Shown in pieces: positions 1 through 7,850 of a DNA stretch of 37,872 bases; position 1 is the first letter of the stretch; each line of letters opens with the position of its first letter. The notes below the pieces were generated by a model. It made no database searches. It worked only from the letters and a program-made list of their open reading frames with translations, and was not told the origin of the DNA. Position numbers and translations under genes: made by a program. The DNA is from Avibacterium volantium_A. GTDB taxonomy: Bacteria > Pseudomonadota > Gammaproteobacteria > Enterobacterales > Pasteurellaceae. The stretch covers positions 1-37,872 of the forward strand of contig NZ_JBMMGT010000025.1 in assembly GCF_049366555.1 (NCBI RefSeq), in the 5' to 3' direction.

Positions 1-520
1 TTTTACGTCTTTCATTACGTATTACAACTAGACTTTCTATATAAGATATGATTATTAGACATAATGCTACCCAAGCAGCTAATTTGGCTTCATATCTTAA
101 GTTTACTTTTTTTCTCTCAATATCTATATTCAAGAAGCAATGTTGATTTGTGCAAAAAGAAAATATTTCTTCCTTTCCCTGTATGGTGATAAATTTTATC
201 TCTGATAATTTATATTCTCCGTTTTCTAATAAACCACAATGTTTATAATAACATTTATTATTTATTTGCTGAATTGTTTTGTACTTATTTAGTCTTCCAT
301 TCATTCTATAATCTTGAACGATAACATCAATATTTTTATAGGTTTGATACTCTATTGTAAATTTATCAAATAACACAGGCCATGCCTGATAGAATAGTAT
401 AAAATATAACAATATCACCATCTTATGCCCAGGACAAATAGTTGTATAAATATGTATCAAGGCTTTTTTAATAAGAAAAATTATCTGATAGATCACGCTA
501 AAGAAATGTTTTATGCGCAC
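1..520 (-). CDS. hypothetical two-pass membrane protein (3' end beyond window)
   Basis: An open frame runs leftward from a GTG at 520 to the window edge without a stop, giving 173 visible residues. The GTG start is chosen because a strong Shine-Dalgarno, GGAGAGG, lies 7 nt upstream; an internal ATG at 421 (residue 34) has none. The protein has a basic N-terminus, a hydrophobic segment at about residues 34-51, a polar loop of about 95 residues with five cysteines (including KCYYKHC and FCTNQHC), and a second hydrophobic segment at about 148-166 followed by basic RNERRK. That suggests an inner-membrane protein with one mainly periplasmic loop. I do not recognise the family and assign no function. 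The gene is AT-rich and has no uptake sequence, unlike most of the window. A CRP-like site lies about 110 nt upstream. Confidence 0.7.
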   Translation of the reverse strand, partial: MRIKHFFSVIYQIIFLIKKALIHIYTTICPGHKMVILLYFILFYQAWPVLFDKFTIEYQTYKNIDVIVQDYRMNGRLNKYKTIQQINNKCYYKHCGLLENGEYKLSEIKFITIQGKEEIFSFCTNQHCFLNIDIERKKVNLRYEAKLAAWVALCLIIISYIESLVVIRNERRK

Positions 521-630
521 AAATTAACCTCTCCAAAGGGGGATTGATATGCTGTTGTACAGGTAAAATATGTTCAATAAAAACCACGTTATCATCATAA
601 GATAAATTAATGAAAAAACAAGCTAAAAAC

Positions 631-646
631 AGTGATAGCGATCACA
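631..646. promoter_or_regulatory. CRP-like binding site
   Basis: AGTGATAGCGATCACA has the GTGA-N6-TCAC core of a CRP site with one departure from TGTGA-N6-TCACA. It lies 111 nt from the GTG of the leftward membrane protein and 287 nt from the permease start, so it more likely serves the leftward gene. A leftward -10-like TATGAT at 599-594 would put the site near -51, which is not a classical position, so the actual promoter is unsettled. Confidence 0.45.
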
Positions 647-837
647 ATTCTTAAAAGACAGCAACCTTTAAATTATCAAATATGGTGTATCTTATGAAAA
701 CTGGGTGATGTGCAAAATATAGAAATTCTGCGCTGTAAAGCTGAGGAGAGTAGAAAGTAGAATAGAAAGGTGTGATAGGGAAAAAATAAACTTCCGAACT
801 ATTGTATTTTCATCAAAAAAATTTGCGAAAACCTATC

Positions 838-864
838 GCGAAATCGTTTGCTTTCTGCTAGAAT
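838..864 (+). promoter_or_regulatory. permease promoter with PurR-like operator
   Basis: An extended -10 (TGC-TAGAAT, 856-864) has no good -35. The -35 region is instead occupied by GCGAAATCGTTTGCTT (838-853), which matches 12 of 16 positions of the E. coli PurR operator ACGCAAACGTTTGCGT. The promoter leads into a purine-type permease, so repression by PurR when purines are plentiful is a reasonable inference. The match is partial and untested. Confidence 0.4.
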
Positions 865-932
865 TGGCAGGAAAAACACCCTTCTTTAAGTTGCGTTTTT
901 CATCTTTTTTATCAACTAATCTGGATTAAAAA

Positions 933-2243
933 ATGGAAAATCAGTCTTTTCTACAAAAACTTTTTAAACTCAAGCAAAAAAATACCACAGCAAAAACAGA
1001 AATTATCGCGGGGATCACCACTTTCTTCACGATGGTTTATATCGTTTTTGTTAATCCGTCCGTGTTAGGTGATGCGGGAATGGATAAACAAGTAGTGTTT
1101 GTTACCACCTGTTTAATCGCGGCATTTGGTACGATCGCGATGGGCTTGTTCAGTAATTTGCCTATTGCCCTTGCGCCTGCGATGGGGTTGAACGCCTTTT
1201 TCGCTTATGTAGTGGTGAGCAAATTGGGCTACTCGTGGCAAGTGGGAATGGGGGCGATCTTTTGGGGATCGGTTGGCTTATTAGTGCTAACGCTGTTCCA
1301 AATTCGCTATTGGTTAATGGCATCAATTCCGCTCAGTTTACGCGTCGGCATCGGGGCGGGGATTGGCTTTTTTATCTCCCTGATCGGCTTTAAAAATATG
1401 GGCCTAGTGGTGGCAAACCCAGCAACTTTAGTGGCATTAGGTGAGCTACACAATCCGCAAGTGTTAATGGGGATTTTGGGCTTCTTTATTATCGTTGTGC
1501 TAGCGGCACGCAATATTTATTCTGGCGTGTTGATCTCCATCGCAGTGGTTACAACTTTAGCCTTATTATTTGATGATAGCGTTGTGTTTCACGGGATCAT
1601 TTCAATGCCACCAAGCCTTGAGCCAGTGGTGGGCAAAGTGGATATTGTCGGCGCATTAGATACCGCCTTGCTCGGCATTATTTTCTCTTTCTTATTGGTG
1701 AATTTATTCGATTCTTCAGGCACTTTGTTGGGTGTAACAGACAAAGCAGGGATCAGCGATGAGAAAGGACGTTTCCCGAAAATGAAACAAGCCCTTTATG
1801 TGGATAGTGTGAGCGCCGTGGCGGGGTCGTACATCGGCACATCTGCAATCAGTACTTACATTGAAAGTGGCGCTGGTGTTTCCGTGGGTGGACGCACGGG
1901 AATGACGGCAGTTGTAGTTGGCGTGCTGTTCTTATTAACCATTTTCTTCTCGCCATTAGCGAGCGTTGTGCCACCTTATGCCACCGCAGGCGCGTTGGTT
2001 TATGTGGGGATTTTAATGGCCTCAAGCTTAATTCGTGTTCAATGGGAAGATTTGACCGAAGCCACACCTGCCTTTATCACCGCAGCAATGATGCCGTTCA
2101 CTTATTCCATTACGGAAGGTATTGCCTTTGGCTTTATTAGCTACTGTGTGATGAAAGTTTGCACAGGACGCTGGAAAGAAGTCAATGCACCAGTTTGGGT
2201 GGTTGCCTTACTCTTTATTGCCAAATTCGTTTGGGTTGGCTAA
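933..2243 (+). CDS. NCS2/AzgA-type purine permease
   Basis: The 436-residue inner-membrane protein is hydrophobic throughout and is expected to span the membrane 12-14 times. It has the marks of the AzgA-like branch of NCS2 nucleobase transporters (E. coli AdeP/AdeQ and GhxP/GhxQ, Bacillus PbuG): GITTFFTMVYIVFVNP near residue 27, APAMGLNAFF near residue 80, and DSSGTLLGVTDKAG in the middle. These carriers import adenine, guanine or hypoxanthine with protons; which base cannot be told here. Length is normal for the family. The gene stands alone, with its own promoter upstream and a strong terminator downstream. The PurR-like promoter element fits a purine substrate. Confidence 0.9.
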   Translation: MENQSFLQKLFKLKQKNTTAKTEIIAGITTFFTMVYIVFVNPSVLGDAGMDKQVVFVTTCLIAAFGTIAMGLFSNLPIALAPAMGLNAFFAYVVVSKLGYSWQVGMGAIFWGSVGLLVLTLFQIRYWLMASIPLSLRVGIGAGIGFFISLIGFKNMGLVVANPATLVALGELHNPQVLMGILGFFIIVVLAARNIYSGVLISIAVVTTLALLFDDSVVFHGIISMPPSLEPVVGKVDIVGALDTALLGIIFSFLLVNLFDSSGTLLGVTDKAGISDEKGRFPKMKQALYVDSVSAVAGSYIGTSAISTYIESGAGVSVGGRTGMTAVVVGVLFLLTIFFSPLASVVPPYATAGALVYVGILMASSLIRVQWEDLTEATPAFITAAMMPFTYSITEGIAFGFISYCVMKVCTGRWKEVNAPVWVVALLFIAKFVWVG

Positions 2244-2251
2244 CTCTTTTT

Positions 2252-2283
2252 AATTAGGGCGAAAAATTCGCCCTAATTTTTTA
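2252..2283 (+). terminator. intrinsic terminator after the purine permease
   Basis: The 12-bp perfect stem AATTAGGGCGAA / TTCGCCCTAATT (2252-2263 and 2267-2278) with an AAA loop is followed by TTTT. It begins 8 nt after the permease stop codon. Confidence 0.9.
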
Positions 2284-2383
2284 CCGCACTTTTGTTATTT
2301 TCGATTTGCTTTAAAAACAAGTAAAATATTACCAATTTTGCACCGCACTTTATCCATTATTTTTTCTAGAAATTTACGCCACA

Positions 2384-3457
2384 ATGTCAAAAACAAGAAA
2401 AATCATTCATATTGATATGGATTGCTTTTATGCTTCTATTGAGCTGCGTGATAAACCGCATCTTAAAGGCAAACCTGTGGCGGTGGGCGGTTCATCTGAG
2501 CAACGTGGCGTGTTAAGCACTTGCAATTATGAAGCTAGAAAATTTGGTTTGCATAGTGCAATGCCAACGGCACAAGCCCTAAAACGTTGCCCAAATTTGA
2601 TTTTATTACCGGTGAATATGCCGTTGTATAAACAGGTATCGCAACAAATTCAGCAAATATTTCATCGTTATACCCATTTGGTTGAACCTTTATCTTTAGA
2701 TGAAGCCTATTTAGATGTCACGGATTGTCAGCAATGTTCCGGCTCAGCCACTTGGATTGCACAAGAAATTCGCCAAACCATTTTTGCTGAAACTCAGCTT
2801 ACTGCGTCTGCTGGCGTAGCGCCGTTAAAATTTTTGGCTAAAATCGCTTCTGATAAAAATAAGCCGAATGGGCAGTTTGTGATTGAGCCAGATGATGTGG
2901 ACGAATTCGTTCGCAACCTGCCGCTTAGTGCCATTCCCGGTGTGGGAAAAGTGACCACCCAGCGCTTATTGGAAATGGGCTTAAAAACCTGTGCCGATGT
3001 GCAACAATTTGAACAGCATTTATTGCTCAATCAACTCGGCAAGAGCGGACAGCGTATTTGGAATTTTAGCCACGCCATTGATGAAAGGGAAGTGCAGCCC
3101 GAGCGGTTGCGTAAATCCGTAGGGGTGGAAACCACGTTATTGAAAAATATCACCGCACTTGAACAAGGTGAGGCCGTGCTAAATCAGCTTTATGATCAAT
3201 TAGTGCGCCGTGTGCAGCGAGCTTGCCCTGGTTTGCCTTTGCAAAAATTACGCAAAATTGGCGTGAAGTTAAAATTCGATGATTTCCAAATCACCACCTT
3301 AGAAAAAAGTGCGGTGGATTTTTCGCAAGAAAATTTCCGTGCCTTATTGGCGCAAATTTGGCAGCGCCGTCAAAATAAATCCATTCGATTAATCGGCTTA
3401 CAGGTTAATTTACCCGAGCAACAAGAAGAAAAACAGATGAGTTTATGGGAAAACTGA
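2384..3457 (+). CDS. dinB: DNA polymerase IV (Y-family translesion polymerase)
   Basis: The 357-residue protein is close to the E. coli length (351). It copies damaged templates with low fidelity and works with the sliding clamp. Catalytic metal ligands are visible: D11 in HIDMDCFYASIE, and D106/E107 in SLDEAYLDVT, each shifted by three from E. coli D8, D103 and E104. The helix-hairpin-helix region (IPGVGKVTTQRLLEMG) and the little-finger domain follow. The C-terminal QMSLWEN looks like a clamp-binding QxxLx motif. The gene stands alone; two uptake sequences precede it and two lie inside it. I see no LexA box (CTGT-N8-ACAG) in the 140 nt upstream and only a weak ribosome binding site. Confidence 0.96.
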   Translation: MSKTRKIIHIDMDCFYASIELRDKPHLKGKPVAVGGSSEQRGVLSTCNYEARKFGLHSAMPTAQALKRCPNLILLPVNMPLYKQVSQQIQQIFHRYTHLVEPLSLDEAYLDVTDCQQCSGSATWIAQEIRQTIFAETQLTASAGVAPLKFLAKIASDKNKPNGQFVIEPDDVDEFVRNLPLSAIPGVGKVTTQRLLEMGLKTCADVQQFEQHLLLNQLGKSGQRIWNFSHAIDEREVQPERLRKSVGVETTLLKNITALEQGEAVLNQLYDQLVRRVQRACPGLPLQKLRKIGVKLKFDDFQITTLEKSAVDFSQENFRALLAQIWQRRQNKSIRLIGLQVNLPEQQEEKQMSLWEN

Positions 3458-3556
3458 TCTGTTAAATCTTGAAATTACAAAATTTATAATTATATTGGTT
3501 ATTCCTTTAATCATTTATTGGATAATCAACTACATACTCACAGCGAGGAACGTTTT

Positions 3557-4423
3557 ATGATGCGAATTTTATTATTTTTAGCCACGAATATGGCGGTGTT
3601 GATCGTTTTCAACATTATTTTGAGTTTAACGGGAATCCGCGCCCAAGATGCCAGTGGGTTACTCATTATGGCTGCGTTGTTTGGTTTCAGCGGATCATTA
3701 ATTTCCCTGTTTTTATCCAAAACAATGGCGTTAAAATCGGTCAATGGGCAAGTGATCGAACAGCCGCGTACAGAGCAAGAGCGTTGGTTATTAAACACCG
3801 TGGCTACGCAGGCGCGCGAAGCTAATATTCCAATGCCAACGGTGGCGATTTACCATTCTGCGGACGTCAATGCCTTTGCCACTGGCGCAAGTAAAAGCAA
3901 CTCTCTGGTTGCCGTGAGTACAGGATTGCTCAACGCAATGACCAAAGACGAAGCCGAAGCGGTGCTAGCGCACGAAATTAGCCATATCCAAAATGGCGAT
4001 ATGGTTACAATGACGTTGCTACAAGGCGTGCTAAATACTTTCGTGATTTTTATTTCTCGTCTTATTGCCAACGTGGTGGCGAGCAATCGCAATGACAACG
4101 GCGAAAGCAGCAGCGGAATTTATTTCTTAGTTTCAATGGTGCTAGAAGTGGTGTTCGGTTTCTTGGCGAGTATGATCGCAATGTGGTTCTCACGTTATCG
4201 TGAATATCGTGCGGACGCAGGCTCAGCCCATTTAGTCGGCAAACAAAAAATGATCGCCGCATTACGCCGCTTACAACAACTTCACGAACCACAACAAATG
4301 GAAGGGCAATTTGCGGCTTTCGGTATTAACGGCAGAACAGGCGGCTTAGCTTCTTTATTTTTAAGCCACCCACCGTTGGAAAAACGTATTGAAGCGTTGC
4401 AACAAAGTGATAGCTTGAAATAA
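3557..4423 (+). CDS. htpX: membrane zinc metalloprotease HtpX
   Basis: HtpX is an M48-family protease of the inner membrane that degrades damaged or misassembled membrane proteins alongside FtsH. Zinc ligands are in HEISH (H139, E140, H143), and a third ligand is expected from E216 in REYRADAGSA. Hydrophobic segments lie near residues 4-25, 33-55, about 155-178 and about 190-212. The frame is open from a TTG at 3518, but ATG 3557 is chosen because GAGGAA lies 6 nt upstream and because the family begins MMRILLFLATNMAV. This gives 288 residues against about 283-293 in relatives. The gene appears monocistronic. Confidence 0.95.
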   Translation: MMRILLFLATNMAVLIVFNIILSLTGIRAQDASGLLIMAALFGFSGSLISLFLSKTMALKSVNGQVIEQPRTEQERWLLNTVATQAREANIPMPTVAIYHSADVNAFATGASKSNSLVAVSTGLLNAMTKDEAEAVLAHEISHIQNGDMVTMTLLQGVLNTFVIFISRLIANVVASNRNDNGESSSGIYFLVSMVLEVVFGFLASMIAMWFSRYREYRADAGSAHLVGKQKMIAALRRLQQLHEPQQMEGQFAAFGINGRTGGLASLFLSHPPLEKRIEALQQSDSLK

Positions 4424-4433
4424 ATGTTTTTTC

Positions 4434-4459
4434 GGGCAGACACATCGGTCTGTCCCTAC
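4434..4459 (+). repeat. left arm of inverted stem-loop repeat
   Basis: This 26-bp unit starts GGGCAGACACATCGG and ends CTGTCCCTAC. It is 22/26 identical to the reverse complement of the unit at 4502-4527. Each unit also folds on itself: 4434-4441 pairs with 4448-4455 with one G-T wobble, leaving a 6-nt loop. Confidence 0.8.
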
Positions 4460-4501
4460 GAAAATTTATTTAATTACAATCAGTTATCATTATATACGAG
4501 T

Positions 4502-4527
4502 GTAGGGGCGGGCCGATGTGTCCGCCC
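4502..4527 (-). repeat. right arm of inverted stem-loop repeat
   Basis: This unit begins GTAGGGGCGGGCCGATGTG and is the inverted partner of 4434-4459, separated from it by 42 bp. Of the four differences between arms, one pair is a compensating A-T to G-C change in the internal stem. The element fills the gap between htpX and epmC and resembles dispersed GC-rich palindromes found in many genomes. It could also act as a transcription or RNA-stability barrier. Confidence 0.8.
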
Positions 4528-4628
4528 TTTAAAATAATTAATGTAGCTAAACCGCCATAAATGTTAAAATAGGGCGTTTTCAAATTTTCAGGCACAGACT
4601 TTGTGCCTTATTATTTTTTGGAGTTGTG

Positions 4629-5165
4629 ATGGAACATCGTTTAGAAGATATTATTGCCATTTTTAATCAATGCTTTGAGCAAGAATATAATACCAAATTG
4701 GTTAAAGGGGGCGATGAACCGCTTTATGTGCCAGCGAATGAAGACTGCCCTTACAATGCCATTTATTTTGCGCGGGGTTTTTATAGCAGCGCCTTGCACG
4801 AGATTTCGCACTGGCTGATTGCAGGTAAAGAGCGGCGTAAATTAGAAGATTTTGGTTATTGGTACGAACCTGACGGACGCTCTGAACAACGCCAGCGAGA
4901 ATTTGAGCTAGTGGAAGTAAAGCCACAAGCGTTAGAGTGGATTTTAGCCACCGCCGCAGGGTTTCGCTATTTCGCTAGCAGTGATAATTTAAACGGTGAA
5001 ACAGGGGATACTCAGCCCTTTAAGCAAGCGGTTTATCAACAGGTGAAAATCTATGCGGAAAAAGGGTTGCCAAAACGCGCAGAAACCTTACGCCAAGCCC
5101 TTGCTAAATTTTACGGCACGCCAGATTGCATTAATTTGGATTTATTTCACGTGAGTAAAATTTAA
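4629..5165 (+). CDS. epmC: elongation factor P hydroxylase EpmC
   Basis: The 178-residue protein matches the EpmC/YfcM family (DUF462), which hydroxylates the beta-lysylated lysine of elongation factor P after EpmA and EpmB have acted. An HExxH metal-binding motif is visible at H57-E58-I-S-H61. The downstream acidic run REFELVEVKPQALEW may supply another ligand. ATG 4629 is preferred to the GTG at 4626, because GGAG (4620-4623) is only 2 nt from the GTG but 5 nt from the ATG. The gene stands alone between the stem-loop repeat and an uptake-sequence terminator. Neither epmA nor epmB is in the window. Confidence 0.88.
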   Translation: MEHRLEDIIAIFNQCFEQEYNTKLVKGGDEPLYVPANEDCPYNAIYFARGFYSSALHEISHWLIAGKERRKLEDFGYWYEPDGRSEQRQREFELVEVKPQALEWILATAAGFRYFASSDNLNGETGDTQPFKQAVYQQVKIYAEKGLPKRAETLRQALAKFYGTPDCINLDLFHVSKI

Positions 5166-5182
5166 GTCAAAAATCAGCGAAA

Positions 5183-5229
5183 TTTGCACCGCACTTTGTT
5201 TACTTATGATTTAAAAAGTGCGGTGCAAA
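5183..5229 (+). terminator. terminator made of paired uptake sequences
   Basis: Two inverted uptake sequences form the 15-bp perfect stem TTTGCACCGCACTTT (5183-5197) / AAAGTGCGGTGCAAA (5215-5229) with a 17-nt loop, followed by TTTTAAT. It ends epmC transcription 18 nt after the stop and lies just before the ABC exporter operon. Confidence 0.8.
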
Positions 5230-5256
5230 ATTTTAATAAATTTAACGGAACATTGA

Positions 5257-6174
5257 ATGTTAGCATTAGAAATCAAAGGATTAACCAAAGAATATAAAAA
5301 CGGGGTCAAAGCCTTGCACGGCATTGATCTGAGTGTTGAAGCAGGGGATTTTTATGCGCTGCTTGGGCATAATGGCGCGGGAAAATCCACTACCATTGGG
5401 ATTATTTGTTCTTTGGTGAATAAAACATCAGGTGATGTGAAAGTGTTTGGCGCGGATTTGGATAGCAATCCAAGCCAGCTAAAACAGAATATCGGTTTAG
5501 TGCCACAAGAGTTTAACTTTAACCAATTTGAACGCGTGATTGATATTCTCACCAATCAAGCGGGTTATTATGGTATTCCACGCAAAGAGGCTTTAGTGCG
5601 CGCGGAAGTATGGCTGAAAAAGCTGGATTTGTGGGATAAACGCCATCAGCAATCACGCCAACTTTCAGGGGGAATGAAGCGCCGTTTAATGATTGCGCGC
5701 GCCTTAATGCATCACCCTAAATTGCTGATTCTTGATGAGCCAACGGCAGGCGTGGATATTGAACTGCGCCGCACAATGTGGGAGTTTTTGCGTGAGCTAA
5801 ATCACCAAGGCACAACGATTATTCTTACCACACATTATTTGGAAGAAGCGGAAATGCTCTGTCGCCATATTGGCATTATTCAGCACGGGCGTTTAGTGGT
5901 AAATATGTCAATGAAAGCCTTATTGGTGAAGCTGGAAACAGAAACCTTTATTTTTGATTTAGCGCCGCAAGCGGTTAAGCCTGAAATAATGGGTTACAAC
6001 GTCACTTGGCTAGATAACAATACGCTTGAAGTGGAAGTGAAAAGAGAGCAGGGTTTAAATCAGCTATTTTCACAACTGACGCAACAAGGCGTGCAAGTGT
6101 TGAGTATGCGTAATAAAGCCAATCGTTTAGAAGAATTATTTGTTTCAATGGCATTGAATAAAGGAGTGCAATAA
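5257..6174 (+). CDS. yadG: ABC-2 exporter ATP-binding protein (YadG-type)
   Basis: The 305-residue cytoplasmic ATPase is similar in length and sequence to E. coli YadG (308). Walker A GHNGAGKST is at residues 37-45, the ABC signature LSGGMKRR near 137, Walker B LLILDEPTAGVD just after, and the switch histidine in TTHYLEEAE. It should pair with the permease that follows; the TAATG junction overlaps the genes by 1 nt, a sign of translational coupling. The substrate of this family is not established. GGAA at 5247-5250 supports the start. A near-matS sequence lies inside the gene at 5993-6005. Confidence 0.9.
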   Translation: MLALEIKGLTKEYKNGVKALHGIDLSVEAGDFYALLGHNGAGKSTTIGIICSLVNKTSGDVKVFGADLDSNPSQLKQNIGLVPQEFNFNQFERVIDILTNQAGYYGIPRKEALVRAEVWLKKLDLWDKRHQQSRQLSGGMKRRLMIARALMHHPKLLILDEPTAGVDIELRRTMWEFLRELNHQGTTIILTTHYLEEAEMLCRHIGIIQHGRLVVNMSMKALLVKLETETFIFDLAPQAVKPEIMGYNVTWLDNNTLEVEVKREQGLNQLFSQLTQQGVQVLSMRNKANRLEELFVSMALNKGVQ

Positions 6175-6941
6175 TGAGTTTAGCTTGGGTTGCCTTTCAA
6201 ACCATTTTTGTGAAAGAAGTACGCCGTTTTACCCGAATTTGGGTGCAGACCCTTGTGCCGCCGGTGATCACAATGACCTTATATTTTGTGATTTTTGGCC
6301 AGCTGATTGGCCATCGTATTGGCGAAATGCACGGCTTTAGCTATATGCAATTTATCGTACCGGGGCTGATTATGATGTCTGCCTTAACCCATTCTTTCGC
6401 CAACGTGGCATCATCTTTTTACAGCACAAAATTTGCCCGTAACGTAGAAGAACTGCTAATTTCGCCAACTTCACCGCACATTATTATTTTAGGCTATATG
6501 GCTGGCGGAATGGCGCGCGGATTGAGTGTTGGCATTCTCGTTACCTTGGTTTCGCTATTTTTCGTGCCATTACAGATTTATTCTTGGACGGTAATTCTTG
6601 CCACTTTATTACTCACCACCGCAAGTTTTGCACTAGGAGGCTTGATCAATGCAGTTTTCGCACGCTCTTTTGATGACATTAGCATTATCCCCACTTTTGT
6701 TTTAACACCATTAACCTATCTCGGCGGCGTATTTTATTCCATTTCCTTACTGCCACCTTTCTGGCAAGTAGTGTCAAAATTTAACCCCATTGTTTATATG
6801 ATCAGCGGCTTCCGCTACGGTTTTCTCGGCATTCAAGATGTCAGCCTTGTTTACACCTTCAGCGTTTTAGGCATTTTTATCACCGCACTTTACGGCATCG
6901 CCTATTATCTGATTAGCCGTGGGGTTGGGTTAAGGAGTTAA
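6174..6941 (+). CDS. yadH: ABC-2 exporter permease (YadH-type)
   Basis: The 255-residue inner-membrane protein has about six hydrophobic segments and the ABC-2 permease layout, matching YadH (256). Recognisable blocks are the periplasmic and second-helix region LIGHRIGEMHGFSYMQFIVPG and the C-terminal FNPIVYMISGFRYGFLG. It forms the membrane channel for the ATPase encoded just upstream, with which it overlaps. An uptake sequence lies near its 3' end (6882-6890). The glycosyltransferase gene starts 11 nt after its stop, so the three may be one transcript. Confidence 0.9.
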   Translation: MSLAWVAFQTIFVKEVRRFTRIWVQTLVPPVITMTLYFVIFGQLIGHRIGEMHGFSYMQFIVPGLIMMSALTHSFANVASSFYSTKFARNVEELLISPTSPHIIILGYMAGGMARGLSVGILVTLVSLFFVPLQIYSWTVILATLLLTTASFALGGLINAVFARSFDDISIIPTFVLTPLTYLGGVFYSISLLPPFWQVVSKFNPIVYMISGFRYGFLGIQDVSLVYTFSVLGIFITALYGIAYYLISRGVGLRS

Positions 6942-6952
6942 AGGTTTTTAAT

Positions 6953-7801
6953 ATGTACGGTGAAAATGATACAAAAACCATCAATCAAACTAGTTTAACA
7001 TTAGATGTGATTATTCCTTGCTACAATGCACAAAAAACCTTAATTCGTGCAGTCAAAAGTGTTTTGCAACATCAATGTGTGCAATATGTCTGGTTGATTG
7101 ATGATGGATCAATAGATAACACTTGGGATCAAATGCAACGCCTTGCACAATCTGATAAGCGTATTCGTATTGAAAAAATGCCGCATAACAGCGGTGTTGC
7201 TAAAGCAAGAAATTGGGGAGCTTTACAAAGTGAAGCGGATTTGATCGCCTTTCTTGATGCAGATGATGCCTATCAAGCTGGTGCATTGGAAAATGCCCCT
7301 TTTATCTTTTCTCAGCTTGCTCAATTGGGGGGAATTTGCTTACCACTTTATCCCTTAGATTTTCCGCAACAATATTTAGATCACCCGGGATTTTCTGAGG
7401 CTTGGTATCGTTTATGCTTGATTGTAGCAAGTAATAAAGTGTTCAGAAGACGATTGTTTTTAGCTTGCGGTGGTTATCCGCAAGATATGTTATTCCAAAA
7501 ATTTGGCGGTGAAGACGCTGCATTGATGGCAATACTGGCAGATTGTTGTCAAATTGGTACATTGTTTGAGGACAATTTGCCCGGGGCGTTACATTATTAT
7601 CATTCAGGTATGTACGCAGAACGTTTATTAATGAGCCAACTCGAAAGCAAATGTGATGAACAGATTGTCACATATTTACCACTCGCAGAACAACTTAATC
7701 AGAAAGTGCGGTTGGAATTACAGCAAATTTTTTCATTATTTGCTCAACCCAAAAAGGGGATTTGCCCCCTTATTCTGACATTCCAAACTGAGAAAATATA
7801 G
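6953..7801 (+). CDS. family 2 glycosyltransferase
   Basis: The 282-residue protein has a GT-A fold typical of family GT2 and no membrane segment. The nucleotide-sugar site is shown by LDVIIPCYNAQKTL, LIDDGSIDNTW, NSGVAKARNWG and AFLDADDAY (the DxD-like metal motif). FGGEDAALM resembles the ED catalytic-base motif. It probably adds a sugar to a surface glycan or protein at the cytoplasmic face, but donor and acceptor cannot be named. It follows the ABC permease by 11 nt with AAGG upstream of the ATG, suggesting cotranscription; whether it works with that exporter is unknown. An uptake sequence lies inside (7704-7712). It converges on ppnN. Confidence 0.82.
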   Translation: MYGENDTKTINQTSLTLDVIIPCYNAQKTLIRAVKSVLQHQCVQYVWLIDDGSIDNTWDQMQRLAQSDKRIRIEKMPHNSGVAKARNWGALQSEADLIAFLDADDAYQAGALENAPFIFSQLAQLGGICLPLYPLDFPQQYLDHPGFSEAWYRLCLIVASNKVFRRRLFLACGGYPQDMLFQKFGGEDAALMAILADCCQIGTLFEDNLPGALHYYHSGMYAERLLMSQLESKCDEQIVTYLPLAEQLNQKVRLELQQIFSLFAQPKKGICPLILTFQTEKI

Positions 7802-7817
7802 TGCAACCTTTTTCATT

Positions 7818-7850
7818 CTTGTTATGAATAGGAAATAATCTCATAACAAG
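7818..7850. repeat. perfect hairpin over the 3' end of ppnN
   Basis: CTTGTTATGA (7818-7827) and TCATAACAAG (7841-7850) form a 10-bp perfect stem with a 13-nt loop that includes the ppnN stop codon, between two convergent genes. No U-run follows on either strand, so it is not a standard terminator. It may protect the mRNA 3' end or stop transcription in another way. Confidence 0.55.

Noticed and set aside
3518..3556. Longer htpX start at TTG 3518
   Set aside because: The added 13 residues are unlike the family and the ribosome binding site is at the later ATG.
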